DNA of 64,000 bases, taken from positions 124,001 through 188,000 of the forward strand of contig NZ_JAJLQZ010000004.1 in assembly GCF_020991375.1 (NCBI RefSeq). Direction: 5' to 3'. Shown here in pieces: positions 1 to 7,129 of this stretch. Every line of letters starts with the position of its first letter. The first letter of the stretch is position 1. The position numbers were made by a program, and so were the translations under genes. Source of the stretch: Glycomyces amatae. Its GTDB lineage: Bacteria > Actinomycetota > Actinomycetes > Mycobacteriales > Micromonosporaceae. The notes below the pieces were generated by a model. It ran no database searches, was not told the DNA's origin, and saw only the letters and a program-made list of their open reading frames with translations.

Positions 1-628
1 GCTCCTCGGGCTTGTCCGGCAGGCCCTGCTGCTTGACGAGCCTGGCGGCCACGTCGATGCGGAAGCCGTCCACGCCGCGGTCCAGCCAGAACCGCAGGAT
101 CGAGGTGAACTCGGCCCGCACCTCGGGGTGGTCCCAGTTCAGGTCCGGCTGGGTCGAGTCGAACAGGTGCAGGTACCACTGCCCGTCGTCCACTTGGGAC
201 CAGGCCGGGCCGCCGAAGCGGGACTGCCAGTTGTTGGGCCAGTTCCGGAAGTGGAACCGCTCGCGCTCGGGGGAGCCCGCGCCCGCGCGCAGCGCCTCCT
301 GGAACCAGGGGTGCCGGTCGGAGGTGTGGTTCGGCACGATGTCGACGATGACCTTCAACCCGTGCTGGTGCGCGGCGCCGATGACCCGCTCGGCGTCCTG
401 AAGGGTCCCGAACGACGGGTCGATCGCCCGGTAGTCGGCCACGTCGTAGCCGCCGTCGGCCATCGGCGAGTCGTACCAGGGGCTGAGCCACAGCGCGTCC
501 ACGCCGAGGTCGCGCAGGTACGGCAGCCGCGCCTCGAGCCCGGCGAGGTCGCCGACCCCGTCGCCGTCGCCGTCCGCGAAACTGCGCAGGTACACCTGGT
601 AGATCGCCGCGTCCCGCCACCAGCTCAT
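1..628 (-). CDS. GH13 alpha-glucosidase/oligo-glucosidase, 5' part
   Basis: The gene leaves the window at the left edge, so only about 209 N-terminal residues are present. They open with MSWWRDAAIYQVYLRSF, typical of the oligo-1,6-glucosidase/alpha-glucosidase branch of the GH13 (alpha-amylase) family. Conserved region I (DIVPNHTS, about residue 94) and region II with the nucleophile Asp (GFRIDVA, about residue 187) are intact. No signal peptide is visible, so it should act in the cytoplasm on imported alpha-glucosides. Its ATG overlaps the stop of the upstream dehydrogenase by 4 bases, making it the last visible gene of the sugar transport operon. The exact substrate cannot be read from this fragment. 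Confidence 0.88.
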   Translation of the reverse strand, partial: MSWWRDAAIYQVYLRSFADGDGDGVGDLAGLEARLPYLRDLGVDALWLSPWYDSPMADGGYDVADYRAIDPSFGTLQDAERVIGAAHQHGLKVIVDIVPNHTSDRHPWFQEALRAGAGSPERERFHFRNWPNNWQSRFGGPAWSQVDDGQWYLHLFDSTQPDLNWDHPEVRAEFTSILRFWLDRGVDGFRIDVAARLVKQQGLPDKPEE

Positions 629-1962
629 GCCGCCTCCCAAGCGATCGTGCGTCCTTCGAGCCGCGACCGCTCGGCCGCGAACGCCATCCGGTGGCCGTCC
701 AGAGAGGACTCCAGGCTCGTGCCCGGGTCGCCCCCCGGCGCGGTCAGCGCCGTGATGAACGCGTCCACCAGCGCCTCGTCGCCGCCCGAGTGCCCCCGGT
801 GGTCCGGCTCCCCCTCGGCGTCGACGGGGCCCGAGCGCACCTCCACCGCCTGGTGCCCCATCGGCGCCCGCGCGAAACGCCGGACGACCCGCGCCTCGGT
901 CAGCACCGGCAGCACCGCCGCGGGGGAGAACAGGTCCACTTCGAGCGCGCCGGTCCGCAGGTTCCCCGCGATCTCCCCCGCCGTGCCCGTCAACCGCACC
1001 GTCCGGGTGTTCTGCCCGGTGAACGCCGAGGTCGAGAGGGTCGCGGTGAGGCCGCCGGGGAAGGCGACCACGGTCTGCTGGTGGTCGACGACGTCGTTGT
1101 CCGAGCGGAACACGCACCGCCCGTACGGCCCCTCCCGCAGCGCCGCCATGCGGCCCTCGGGCGTCAGGTCGTCGCCCAGCAGCGCCACCGGCCACGCGTC
1201 CGTGTCCGCCAGGGCCTCGACGTAGTAGCGCGGCGCGTAGAACGGGCACGAGTCGGCCGCCGGGCACCCGTCGAGGCAGCGGTCCGGGGCGCCCTCGGGC
1301 GCGTGCTCGGGCCGGAAGTACCGCAGCGAGCCCGCGCTCGCCACCGACGCGGGGGCCTCGCCGGCGAACCAGCGGATGACGTCGAGGTCGTGGCAGGTCT
1401 TGGCGAGCACCATCGGGCTGGCGGTCGCGAGATTGCGCCAGTTCCCGCGCACGTAGGAGTGCGCGTAGTGCCAGAAGCCGATGTTCTCCTCGACGCGCAT
1501 GGTCACGAGGCGCCCGATCGCGCCGGAGTCCACCACGGCCCGGATGGTGCGCCAGAACGGCTGGTACCGCATGACGTGGCTGATCCATATACGCGCCTTG
1601 GACTCCCGTGCGGCGGCGGCGAGGGCCTCCAGGTCCTCGGGGGTGGTCGCGGCGGGCTTCTCGAGCAGGATCGGCAGCCCGGTCCCCACGGCGGCCAGCG
1701 CGGCGTCGAGGTGGAGCCGGTCGGGCAGGGCGATCACGAGGGCGTCCAGGCCGATCGACGCGGCGTCGGCGACGAGGTCCCGCCAGTCGGGGTAGCGGTG
1801 CGCCGCGGCGACACCGGCCTCGTCGGCGAGCCGGTCCCGGCGGCGGCGCAGCGGGTCGGCGACCGCGGCGACCGCCGCGCGGTCGGGGTGCTCGAGCGCC
1901 CAGCGCCCGTACGCGCTGGAGCCGCGCGCCCCGGTTCCCATGATGCCCAGTCGGATCGCCAT
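625..1962 (-). CDS. Gfo/Idh/MocA family sugar dehydrogenase
   Basis: This 445-residue protein begins MAIRLGIMGTGARG, an N-terminal Rossmann fold with the dinucleotide-binding glycine motif, and carries the family EKP motif (LLEKPAA). It belongs to the Gfo/Idh/MocA NAD(P)-dependent oxidoreductases, which oxidise sugars, inositols or their derivatives. A cysteine cluster in the second half (DRCLDGC..DSCPFY) is common in one actinobacterial subgroup. The start was chosen at the Rossmann opening; the frame stays open upstream only because of high GC. It lies 5 bases after the permease gene and overlaps the GH13 gene, so it is co-transcribed with sugar uptake. The substrate is unknown. Confidence 0.88.
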   Translation of the reverse strand: MAIRLGIMGTGARGSSAYGRWALEHPDRAAVAAVADPLRRRRDRLADEAGVAAAHRYPDWRDLVADAASIGLDALVIALPDRLHLDAALAAVGTGLPILLEKPAATTPEDLEALAAAARESKARIWISHVMRYQPFWRTIRAVVDSGAIGRLVTMRVEENIGFWHYAHSYVRGNWRNLATASPMVLAKTCHDLDVIRWFAGEAPASVASAGSLRYFRPEHAPEGAPDRCLDGCPAADSCPFYAPRYYVEALADTDAWPVALLGDDLTPEGRMAALREGPYGRCVFRSDNDVVDHQQTVVAFPGGLTATLSTSAFTGQNTRTVRLTGTAGEIAGNLRTGALEVDLFSPAAVLPVLTEARVVRRFARAPMGHQAVEVRSGPVDAEGEPDHRGHSGGDEALVDAFITALTAPGGDPGTSLESSLDGHRMAFAAERSRLEGRTIAWEAA

Positions 1963-1967
1963 GCGCC

Positions 1968-2843
1968 TCAGCCTTTCTCCGCGCCCGACGTCAGGCCCGT
2001 GACCAGGAGCCGCTGCGCCAGGAAGAATCCCGCGACCACCGGGACGGTGATCGCGATCGAGCCGGCCATGAGCACCGTGGTCGGGACCGAGAACTCGGTG
2101 AGCTGCGCGATGCCGAGCGAGACCGTCCAGCGGTCGCGGTCGGCGACGAGGAACAGCAGCGCGAACAGGTACTCGTTCCAGGCGATCATGAACACGTACA
2201 GGGCGGTCGCGGCCACGCCGGGGAGGGCGAGGGGGAGCACGACGCGGCGGATGAGCCCGAGGCGCCCGCACCCGTCGATCATCGCCGCCTCCTCCACTGA
2301 GGATGGTACGGCGACGAGGTAGGTGCGCAGCATGTACAGCGCGACCGGGACGGTCTGCGCGACGTAGACGAAGACGAGGCCCACCAGGCTCCCGGTGAGG
2401 CCGACGCGGCTGAGCAGCACGAACAGCGGCACGGCGAGCACGATGCCGGGGAGGAGGTAGACGCCGAGGAAGACGACGTTCACGGTGCCGCGGCCGAGGA
2501 AGCGCAGGCGCACCGCGGCGTAGGCGCCGAGGACGCTGAGCACGATCGCGAGGGCGGCGGTGGCGAGCGCGACCTGGAGGGAGTTCCCCATGTTGCCGCC
2601 GAGGCCGTACTCGGCCATGGCGGTGGGGTACGCGTCGAAGGTGATCTCGTCGGGCGAGGGGAGGAGGCGCAGCGGTTCTGAGACCACGGACTGGAAGGGG
2701 CGCAACGAGAGGAGGACGCCGTAGAGGAGCGGTCCGGCGGTGGCGACGACGGCGCCGGCGATGACGACCAGGCGGAGGACCCCGAGGACGCGGTCCTCGC
2801 CGCTGCGGCGGGTCCGGCGGCGGGCCTGCGGGCGGGCGCTCAT
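1968..2843 (-). CDS. Carbohydrate ABC transporter permease, MalG type
   Basis: A 291-residue inner-membrane permease with six predicted membrane segments and the EAA loop (EEAAMIDGCG, followed by RRVVLPLALPG) that docks on the ATPase. It is the MalG-like half of a CUT1-family sugar importer and pairs with the MalF-like protein encoded upstream. It ends in the usual GLTSGAEKG tail. No ATPase gene is nearby; in actinomycetes such importers generally share the multi-use ATPase MsiK. A 280-bp gap holding two repeat copies separates it from its partner permease gene, which is unusual because the two normally overlap. Confidence 0.92.
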   Translation of the reverse strand: MSARPQARRRTRRSGEDRVLGVLRLVVIAGAVVATAGPLLYGVLLSLRPFQSVVSEPLRLLPSPDEITFDAYPTAMAEYGLGGNMGNSLQVALATAALAIVLSVLGAYAAVRLRFLGRGTVNVVFLGVYLLPGIVLAVPLFVLLSRVGLTGSLVGLVFVYVAQTVPVALYMLRTYLVAVPSSVEEAAMIDGCGRLGLIRRVVLPLALPGVAATALYVFMIAWNEYLFALLFLVADRDRWTVSLGIAQLTEFSVPTTVLMAGSIAITVPVVAGFFLAQRLLVTGLTSGAEKG

Positions 2844-2902
2844 GACGGCACCTGCTCGGCGGTGCGGCGGGCACGCCGGCGGTCGATCGGGGCGTCGGGG
2901 AA

Positions 2903-2946
2903 GGGCCCCCGGTTTCCACGATGCCAGGGGGGTGCGACATTTTCGG
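2903..2946 (+). repeat. Dispersed intergenic repeat, copy a (partial)
   Basis: A diverged copy of the core found elsewhere in the window: GGGCCCCCGGTTTCC at the left, then GGGGGGTGCGACATTTTCGG at the right. The middle differs from the consensus. The CCCCC and GGGGGG blocks could form a hairpin. Confidence 0.6.
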
Positions 2947-3024
2947 TCGGAGGGTGGTGCGGGCCACGCCGGGGGCGGGCTGGAGGGCGGGCCGGGGGGC
3001 GGGCCGGGGGGCGGGTTCCGGATC

Positions 3025-3100
3025 GAGGGCAGCGCGAAGCGGATCCCAGAACGCTGGGCCCCCGGTCAAAACCCTGACACGGGGGTACGACATTTTCGGG
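3025..3100 (+). repeat. Dispersed intergenic repeat, copy b
   Basis: It starts with GAGGGCAGCGCGAAGCG, shared exactly with the copy at 54816, then the core GGGCCCCCGGTCAAAACCCTG, ACACGGGGGTACGACA and ATTTTCGG. The right part matches copy a. CCCCCG and CGGGGG can pair across the central loop. Confidence 0.7.
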
Positions 3101-3123
3101 ACGGACTCGATTGCGAGTAGTGC

Positions 3124-4107
3124 TCATGCCTGCTCCCGCTTGATCATCCGGGCGTAGACGGCCACCACGACCAGCAGCATCGCGGTCATGAGCAGGCCGG
3201 TCGCGCTGGCGGTGCCGATGTTCGCCCGCACCACCAGTTCGGAGTAGACGCGCACCGCCAGGACCTCGGTGCCGCCCGCGCCCCCGGTGAGCAGGTAGAT
3301 GTCGTTGAAGTTCTGGAAGGACCACAGGAACCGCAGCACCGCCAGCAGCGCCATCACCCCGGCCAGCTGCGGCAGCAGCAGGTGCCGGAACACCCGCGTC
3401 TTCCCGGCGCCGTCGATCTGGGCCGCCTCCTCGATGTCGCCCGGCACCACCTGGAGCCTGGCCGTGATGAACAGGAACGCCAGCGGGAACGTCTTCCACA
3501 CCTCGAACGCGATCACGCACAGCAGCGCCACCGGCACCTCGAGCGGCCCGAACTCCCGGCTCGTGGTGGTCAGGAACGCGATCGGCTCCGCCCACCCCAG
3601 CCACTCGACCCCGACCGCGTTCACCAGGCCGTACCCGGGGTTCAGGAGGGTCTTCCAGATCGTGGTCGCGGCGACGACGGGGAGCACGTACGGCACCAGC
3701 ACCAGCGCGCGGACCAGGCCCCGGCCGCGGAACGGCCGCCGCAGCGCGAGCGCCACCGCGAGCCCGACCAGCACCGCCCCGGCCGACGACGCGCCCGCGT
3801 AGACGACGGTGGTCCCCGCCGCCGACCAGAACCGGGGCGAGCCCCACACGGTCGCGAGGTTCTGCCCGGTGAACTCGAGCTCGTCGAGGTAGAGGCGGGG
3901 GATGTCGACCAGGCGGACGTCGAGGAACGCGAAGAGGACGACCGCGAGGAACGGCAGCACCGCGAACCCCAGCACCACGAGCACCGTGGGCGCCACCAGG
4001 AGCCGGCCCTGGAGGTCCTCCCGGCGCGACAGCGTGAGCGGCCTGCGCCGCCGCGGGCGGGGCGCGCCGGCGGGGGCGTCGCGGGGATCGGGGCCGGGCG
4101 GTCTCAT
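3124..4107 (-). CDS. Carbohydrate ABC transporter permease, MalF type
   Basis: A 327-residue permease with a basic N-terminal tail (RPRRRRPLTLSRRED), six predicted membrane segments and the EAA loop (EEAAQIDGAG, then RHLLLPQLAG). It is the MalF-like subunit of a CUT1 sugar importer. The ATG at 4107 overlaps the stop of the binding-protein gene by 4 bases (ATGA), which fixes the start despite a much longer open frame. It is followed by repeats rather than directly by its MalG-like partner. It is likely to be energised by a distant MsiK-type ATPase. Confidence 0.92.
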   Translation of the reverse strand: MRPPGPDPRDAPAGAPRPRRRRPLTLSRREDLQGRLLVAPTVLVVLGFAVLPFLAVVLFAFLDVRLVDIPRLYLDELEFTGQNLATVWGSPRFWSAAGTTVVYAGASSAGAVLVGLAVALALRRPFRGRGLVRALVLVPYVLPVVAATTIWKTLLNPGYGLVNAVGVEWLGWAEPIAFLTTTSREFGPLEVPVALLCVIAFEVWKTFPLAFLFITARLQVVPGDIEEAAQIDGAGKTRVFRHLLLPQLAGVMALLAVLRFLWSFQNFNDIYLLTGGAGGTEVLAVRVYSELVVRANIGTASATGLLMTAMLLVVVAVYARMIKREQA

Positions 4108-5480
4108 CCGCCCAGGTCCTGCTGCGCCGACTCGACCGCCGCCGCCATCGCGGCGGCCACCTCGGACGGCGGCGCGCCCTCGAACAGCGCCTCCGCCTCG
4201 GTCGCCAGCAGCGTCTGCGAGAACACGATCCCGGCCAGCTCGGCGTCGTCCGTGCCCCAGCCCCAGCGCGTGAACTCCTCCGCCCCGGCCGCCAGCCGGT
4301 CCACCAGCTCGGGCCCGTAGACCTCCGCGATGGACCGGTCCTGGGACTCGTCGTTGCCGAACCGCAGCTCGGACCAGTCGTCCAGGTACTCGGTCGACCC
4401 CGCCTCGGGCCCCGGCCGCACCGGGATGCGCCCCTCCGTCGCCGAGGCCAGATTGTCCACATAGCCCTCTGAGAGCATGAACGTCACGAACGCCTCGGCG
4501 TCCTCGGTGTTCGCGCCCACCGGGATCCCGTAGTTCGTGGTCTGCCCGTACTCGACGGGCGCCTCGCTCCCGGTGCCGGTGAACGTGGTCAGGTACGCCG
4601 TGTTCTCGGCCAGGAAGCGCGGATCCTCGGCGCACTCGGGGCAGGTCACCGGGTTGTCGACGTCGAGCCCGGCCACCTCGTCCACGATGTGCGAGGAGAA
4701 CAGCACCATCGCCGCCGCGCCTGAGAGGTACGCGGCGCGGGCCGCCTCGACGTCCATCTGCGCGGGCCCGGCCGCGGCCGCGAGCCGCTGGTAGTGGGCG
4801 AGCCCGTCGACGCACTCGGGCGAGTCGAGGGCCACCTCCCCGTCTACGGCGAGCTCGCACCCGAACGGCAGGAGCATCGACTCGATGCCCTCCTGCGTGT
4901 ACACGTCGCCGGGGGTCGTGCCGATCGCCATGCCCGCCAAGCCGTCCGCTTCGAGCGCCTCGGCGGCGGCCGCGAGGTCGGCCACCGACTCGGGCGCCTC
5001 GACGCCGGCGTCCGCGAACAGGTCGGTGCGGTAGGCGACGGTGTGTCCCCAGCCGTCGGAGGGGACGGCGTGCAGCGCGCCGTCCACGGTCACCATGTCG
5101 AGCGCGCCCCGGCTGAACGTGTCCGCCCCGAGCTCGTCCACGATCGCCTGCGGCGCTTCGTCGTCGAGCAGCCCCTGCGAGGCCCACGCGGCCGTGGAGG
5201 AGGGGTTGTGCGCGATGACGTCGGGGACCTCGCCGGAGGCGGCGGCGGTGACGAGGGTCTGCCCGGCCTGCTCGGGTTCGAGCGGGACCATCTCGACCTC
5301 GATGCCGGTGGCCTCGGTGAACGCGTCGATCACCGGCTGCTGCAAGGCGATGCGCTCGGGAGTGGTGTAGGGGGTCCAGAAGACGATCGAGCCGTCGCCC
5401 TCCTCGGACTCGTCCGGGCTACAGGCGGATGCGGTGATCAGCAGCATCGCGGCCGCTGCGCAGGTCGTCATTGTCCTCAT
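4104..5480 (-). CDS. Sugar-binding lipoprotein of ABC importer
   Basis: A 458-residue extracellular solute-binding protein (family 1). The N-terminus is a lipoprotein signal (MRTMTTCAAAAMLL, lipobox ITASAC), so it should be anchored outside the membrane. The early FWTPYTTPERIALQQPVI segment is typical of maltose/oligosaccharide binders. It is the first gene of the operon running leftward into two permeases, a dehydrogenase and a GH13 glycosidase. A ribosome-binding site (AGGAG) precedes the ATG, and TATAGT on the minus strand at 5526-5531 could be the -10 box. The bound sugar is not identifiable, but an alpha-glucoside suits the GH13 neighbour. Confidence 0.92.
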   Translation of the reverse strand: MRTMTTCAAAAMLLITASACSPDESEEGDGSIVFWTPYTTPERIALQQPVIDAFTEATGIEVEMVPLEPEQAGQTLVTAAASGEVPDVIAHNPSSTAAWASQGLLDDEAPQAIVDELGADTFSRGALDMVTVDGALHAVPSDGWGHTVAYRTDLFADAGVEAPESVADLAAAAEALEADGLAGMAIGTTPGDVYTQEGIESMLLPFGCELAVDGEVALDSPECVDGLAHYQRLAAAAGPAQMDVEAARAAYLSGAAAMVLFSSHIVDEVAGLDVDNPVTCPECAEDPRFLAENTAYLTTFTGTGSEAPVEYGQTTNYGIPVGANTEDAEAFVTFMLSEGYVDNLASATEGRIPVRPGPEAGSTEYLDDWSELRFGNDESQDRSIAEVYGPELVDRLAAGAEEFTRWGWGTDDAELAGIVFSQTLLATEAEALFEGAPPSEVAAAMAAAVESAQQDLGG

Positions 5481-5525
5481 AGCCGCTCCTAAGGGGCGAA
5501 TCGGCGCGAACAGCGTCCAACCCGC

Positions 5526-5531
5526 ACTATA
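5526..5531 (-). promoter_or_regulatory. Candidate -10 box of sugar ABC operon
   Basis: TATAGT on the minus strand, about 45 bases before the binding-protein ATG. No good -35 hexamer is seen at the ideal distance. No clear LacI-type palindrome was found here, unlike at the other sugar operon. Confidence 0.4.
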
Positions 5532-5645
5532 GCGGCCTTGTGTGGTCGAACGGTACCCCTGCGTCGCGGCGAACCGGCGGCCCGCACCGCAGGCCCGGGG
5601 AGCGGGCCGCCCGCGGTCAGCCGGTGCGGGCCGGAACCGGCCCGG

Positions 5646-5996
5646 TCAGACCCACCTGAAGCTCAGGAAGAGGACCGCGGTGTCGGAGGAGAGGACCAGC
5701 GCGCCGACCGCGATCGCGACCGCGGCGAAGCAGGCCGCGGTGGCCTTCCTGCCGAACCGCCATGCCAGCCAGGCGATCACGACGGGCCCGGCCATGAAGG
5801 CGGCCACGCCCGCCAGGGCGAGCAGCGAGACGGCCCGGCCCTGCGCGACGGTGATGTGGTGGTCGTAGGAGGAGAAGAGCCGCATGCTCGTGAACCAGCA
5901 GGCCGCCGAGACCGCGAGCCAGACGATGAGGCCCAGCGGGACCAGCTCGGCCCGCCACGGGCTCACGCGGTCCGCGTCCTGAGAGGGGTGGCTCAT
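5646..5996 (-). CDS. Small membrane protein, unknown function
   Basis: A 116-residue protein with a polar N-terminus ([14 protein letters not shown]) and three hydrophobic stretches (around [29 protein letters not shown] and [13 protein letters not shown]), so probably an integral membrane protein with about three passes. The ATG at 5996 was chosen because sequence upstream is of compositional, not protein-like, character. I do not recognise the family. It is encoded alone, convergent with nothing, and divergent from the YnfA-like gene. Confidence 0.6.
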   Translation of the reverse strand: MSHPSQDADRVSPWRAELVPLGLIVWLAVSAACWFTSMRLFSSYDHHITVAQGRAVSLLALAGVAAFMAGPVVIAWLAWRFGRKATAACFAAVAIAVGALVLSSDTAVLFLSFRWV

Positions 5997-6250
5997 GCGC
6001 CGGATGCTACTCGAGCCCGTCGGCGGCGGACGGGACCGGCCCGCTCGCCTCGGGGACGGCCGCCCGCCGGTCCGCCGCGAGCCGACGGGCCATGCGAGGG
6101 CCCCGGGGCACGGGTTCGCGGTGGGGCCGCTCCGAGCGAGGGCGGCCGGGAGGCGGACGCGCACCCGGGCGGGCCCGCGCGGAGCGCCCGCCGCCCCGCC
6201 CCGCGGTTTCGGCCGGGTCGCGGCCGGGCCCGATTGCTAAGGTCGCGCGC

Positions 6251-6583
6251 ATGGACCTCGCCCGCTCGATCCTCCTGTTCGCCCTCGCCGCGCTCGCCGA
6301 GATCGGCGGCGCCTGGCTCGTCTGGCAGGGCGTCCGCGAGCACCGGGGGGTGCTGTGGATCGCCGCCGGGATCATGGCCCTGGGCGCCTACGGCTTCGTC
6401 GCCACCCTCCAACCGGACGCGGACTTCGGGCGCATCCTCGCCGCGTACGGCGGCGTCTTCGTCGCCGGGTCCCTCGCCTGGGGCATGGTCGTGGACGGCT
6501 TCCGCCCCGACCGCTGGGACGTCGCCGGCGCCGCGATCTGCCTCGTCGGCGTCGCCGTGATCATGTACGCCCCGCGCGACTGA
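6251..6583 (+). CDS. YnfA/UPF0060 family membrane protein
   Basis: A 110-residue four-pass membrane protein matching the YnfA (UPF0060) small-transporter-like family: [20 protein letters not shown], then [35 protein letters not shown] and a closing [14 protein letters not shown]. Family length is 105-112 residues, so it is complete. Family members resemble the SMR drug/metabolite superfamily, but a transport substrate is not established. The ATG at 6251 is the first start consistent with family alignment. A strong hairpin follows the gene. Confidence 0.9.
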   Translation: MDLARSILLFALAALAEIGGAWLVWQGVREHRGVLWIAAGIMALGAYGFVATLQPDADFGRILAAYGGVFVAGSLAWGMVVDGFRPDRWDVAGAAICLVGVAVIMYAPRD

Positions 6584-6620
6584 GGGCCGCGCCGGGGCCC
6601 GCCCGCGAACGAACCGGGCC

Positions 6621-6650
6621 CGCCGGGGCGCCCATGCGGGCGCCCCGGCG
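6621..6650. terminator. Bidirectional hairpin between convergent genes
   Basis: A 13-bp perfect stem (CGCCGGGGCGCCC, loop ATGC, then the complement) sits between the convergent YnfA-like and MazG-like genes. There is no T-tract, as usual for actinomycete terminators. Confidence 0.7.
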
Positions 6651-6660
6651 GTCGGGCGCC

Positions 6661-7002
6661 CTAGCGGTCGTCGCCGCTGCCGCCGAGCACCCCTCGCCGC
6701 TGCCGGTCGGCGAGCTTCGCGATGTTGTGCTTGGCGACGTCGTCGAGCGACAGGTCGAAGTGGTCCGCGATGACGGCGAGGTACCAGAGCGTGTCGCCGA
6801 GCTCCTTCTCGACGTCCTCGGTGTCCCACCGGGAGAAGTCGCTGTCCTGGTCGCGGACGATCTTCTTCGCCTTCTCGGCGATCTCGCCGGTCTCGCCCAC
6901 GAGGCCGAGCAGGAGGTGGAACAGCTCGTTGCGCTTGTCCCGCGGGGCGGCGGTGCGCAGCGCCGCCTGCTGGTACTCGTCCATGTTCATGGCCCCGATC
7001 AT
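6661..7002 (-). CDS. MazG-like nucleotide pyrophosphohydrolase
   Basis: A 113-residue all-alpha NTP-PPase. The metal-binding pattern of the MazG superfamily is present: GLVGETGEIAEKAKK, then KELGDTLWYLAVIADHF, giving the paired E-x2-E and E-x2-D motifs. Such enzymes remove aberrant or surplus NTPs/dNTPs by releasing pyrophosphate. The length fits a single-domain MazG-like protein rather than the two-domain E. coli MazG. An alternative ATG at 6990 (MNMDEYQ) is equally plausible. It is a single-gene unit convergent with the YnfA-like gene. Confidence 0.85.
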   Translation of the reverse strand: MIGAMNMDEYQQAALRTAAPRDKRNELFHLLLGLVGETGEIAEKAKKIVRDQDSDFSRWDTEDVEKELGDTLWYLAVIADHFDLSLDDVAKHNIAKLADRQRRGVLGGSGDDR

Positions 7003-7129
7003 ATGGGCCGCCGCGGCGCGGGCCTCCGAGCGGACGCGGACGGCGCGGCGGCCGCGCCCGCACCGGGCCCGGGCCGGAGTACCGGGCGCCTGCGGGGCCG
7101 GGCCGCGAGCCGTCCCGGCGCAGGCCCGG

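Larger units (their letters stand above)
2844..3123. other. Repeat-filled gap between two permease genes
   Basis: This 280-bp stretch lies inside an otherwise tightly packed ABC transporter operon. It contains two copies of the dispersed repeat (listed separately) and a stretch of several GGCCGGGGGGC-like units around 2970-3015. No gene is supported here. The likely reading is that repeats inserted between the malF-like and malG-like genes. Confidence 0.6.
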
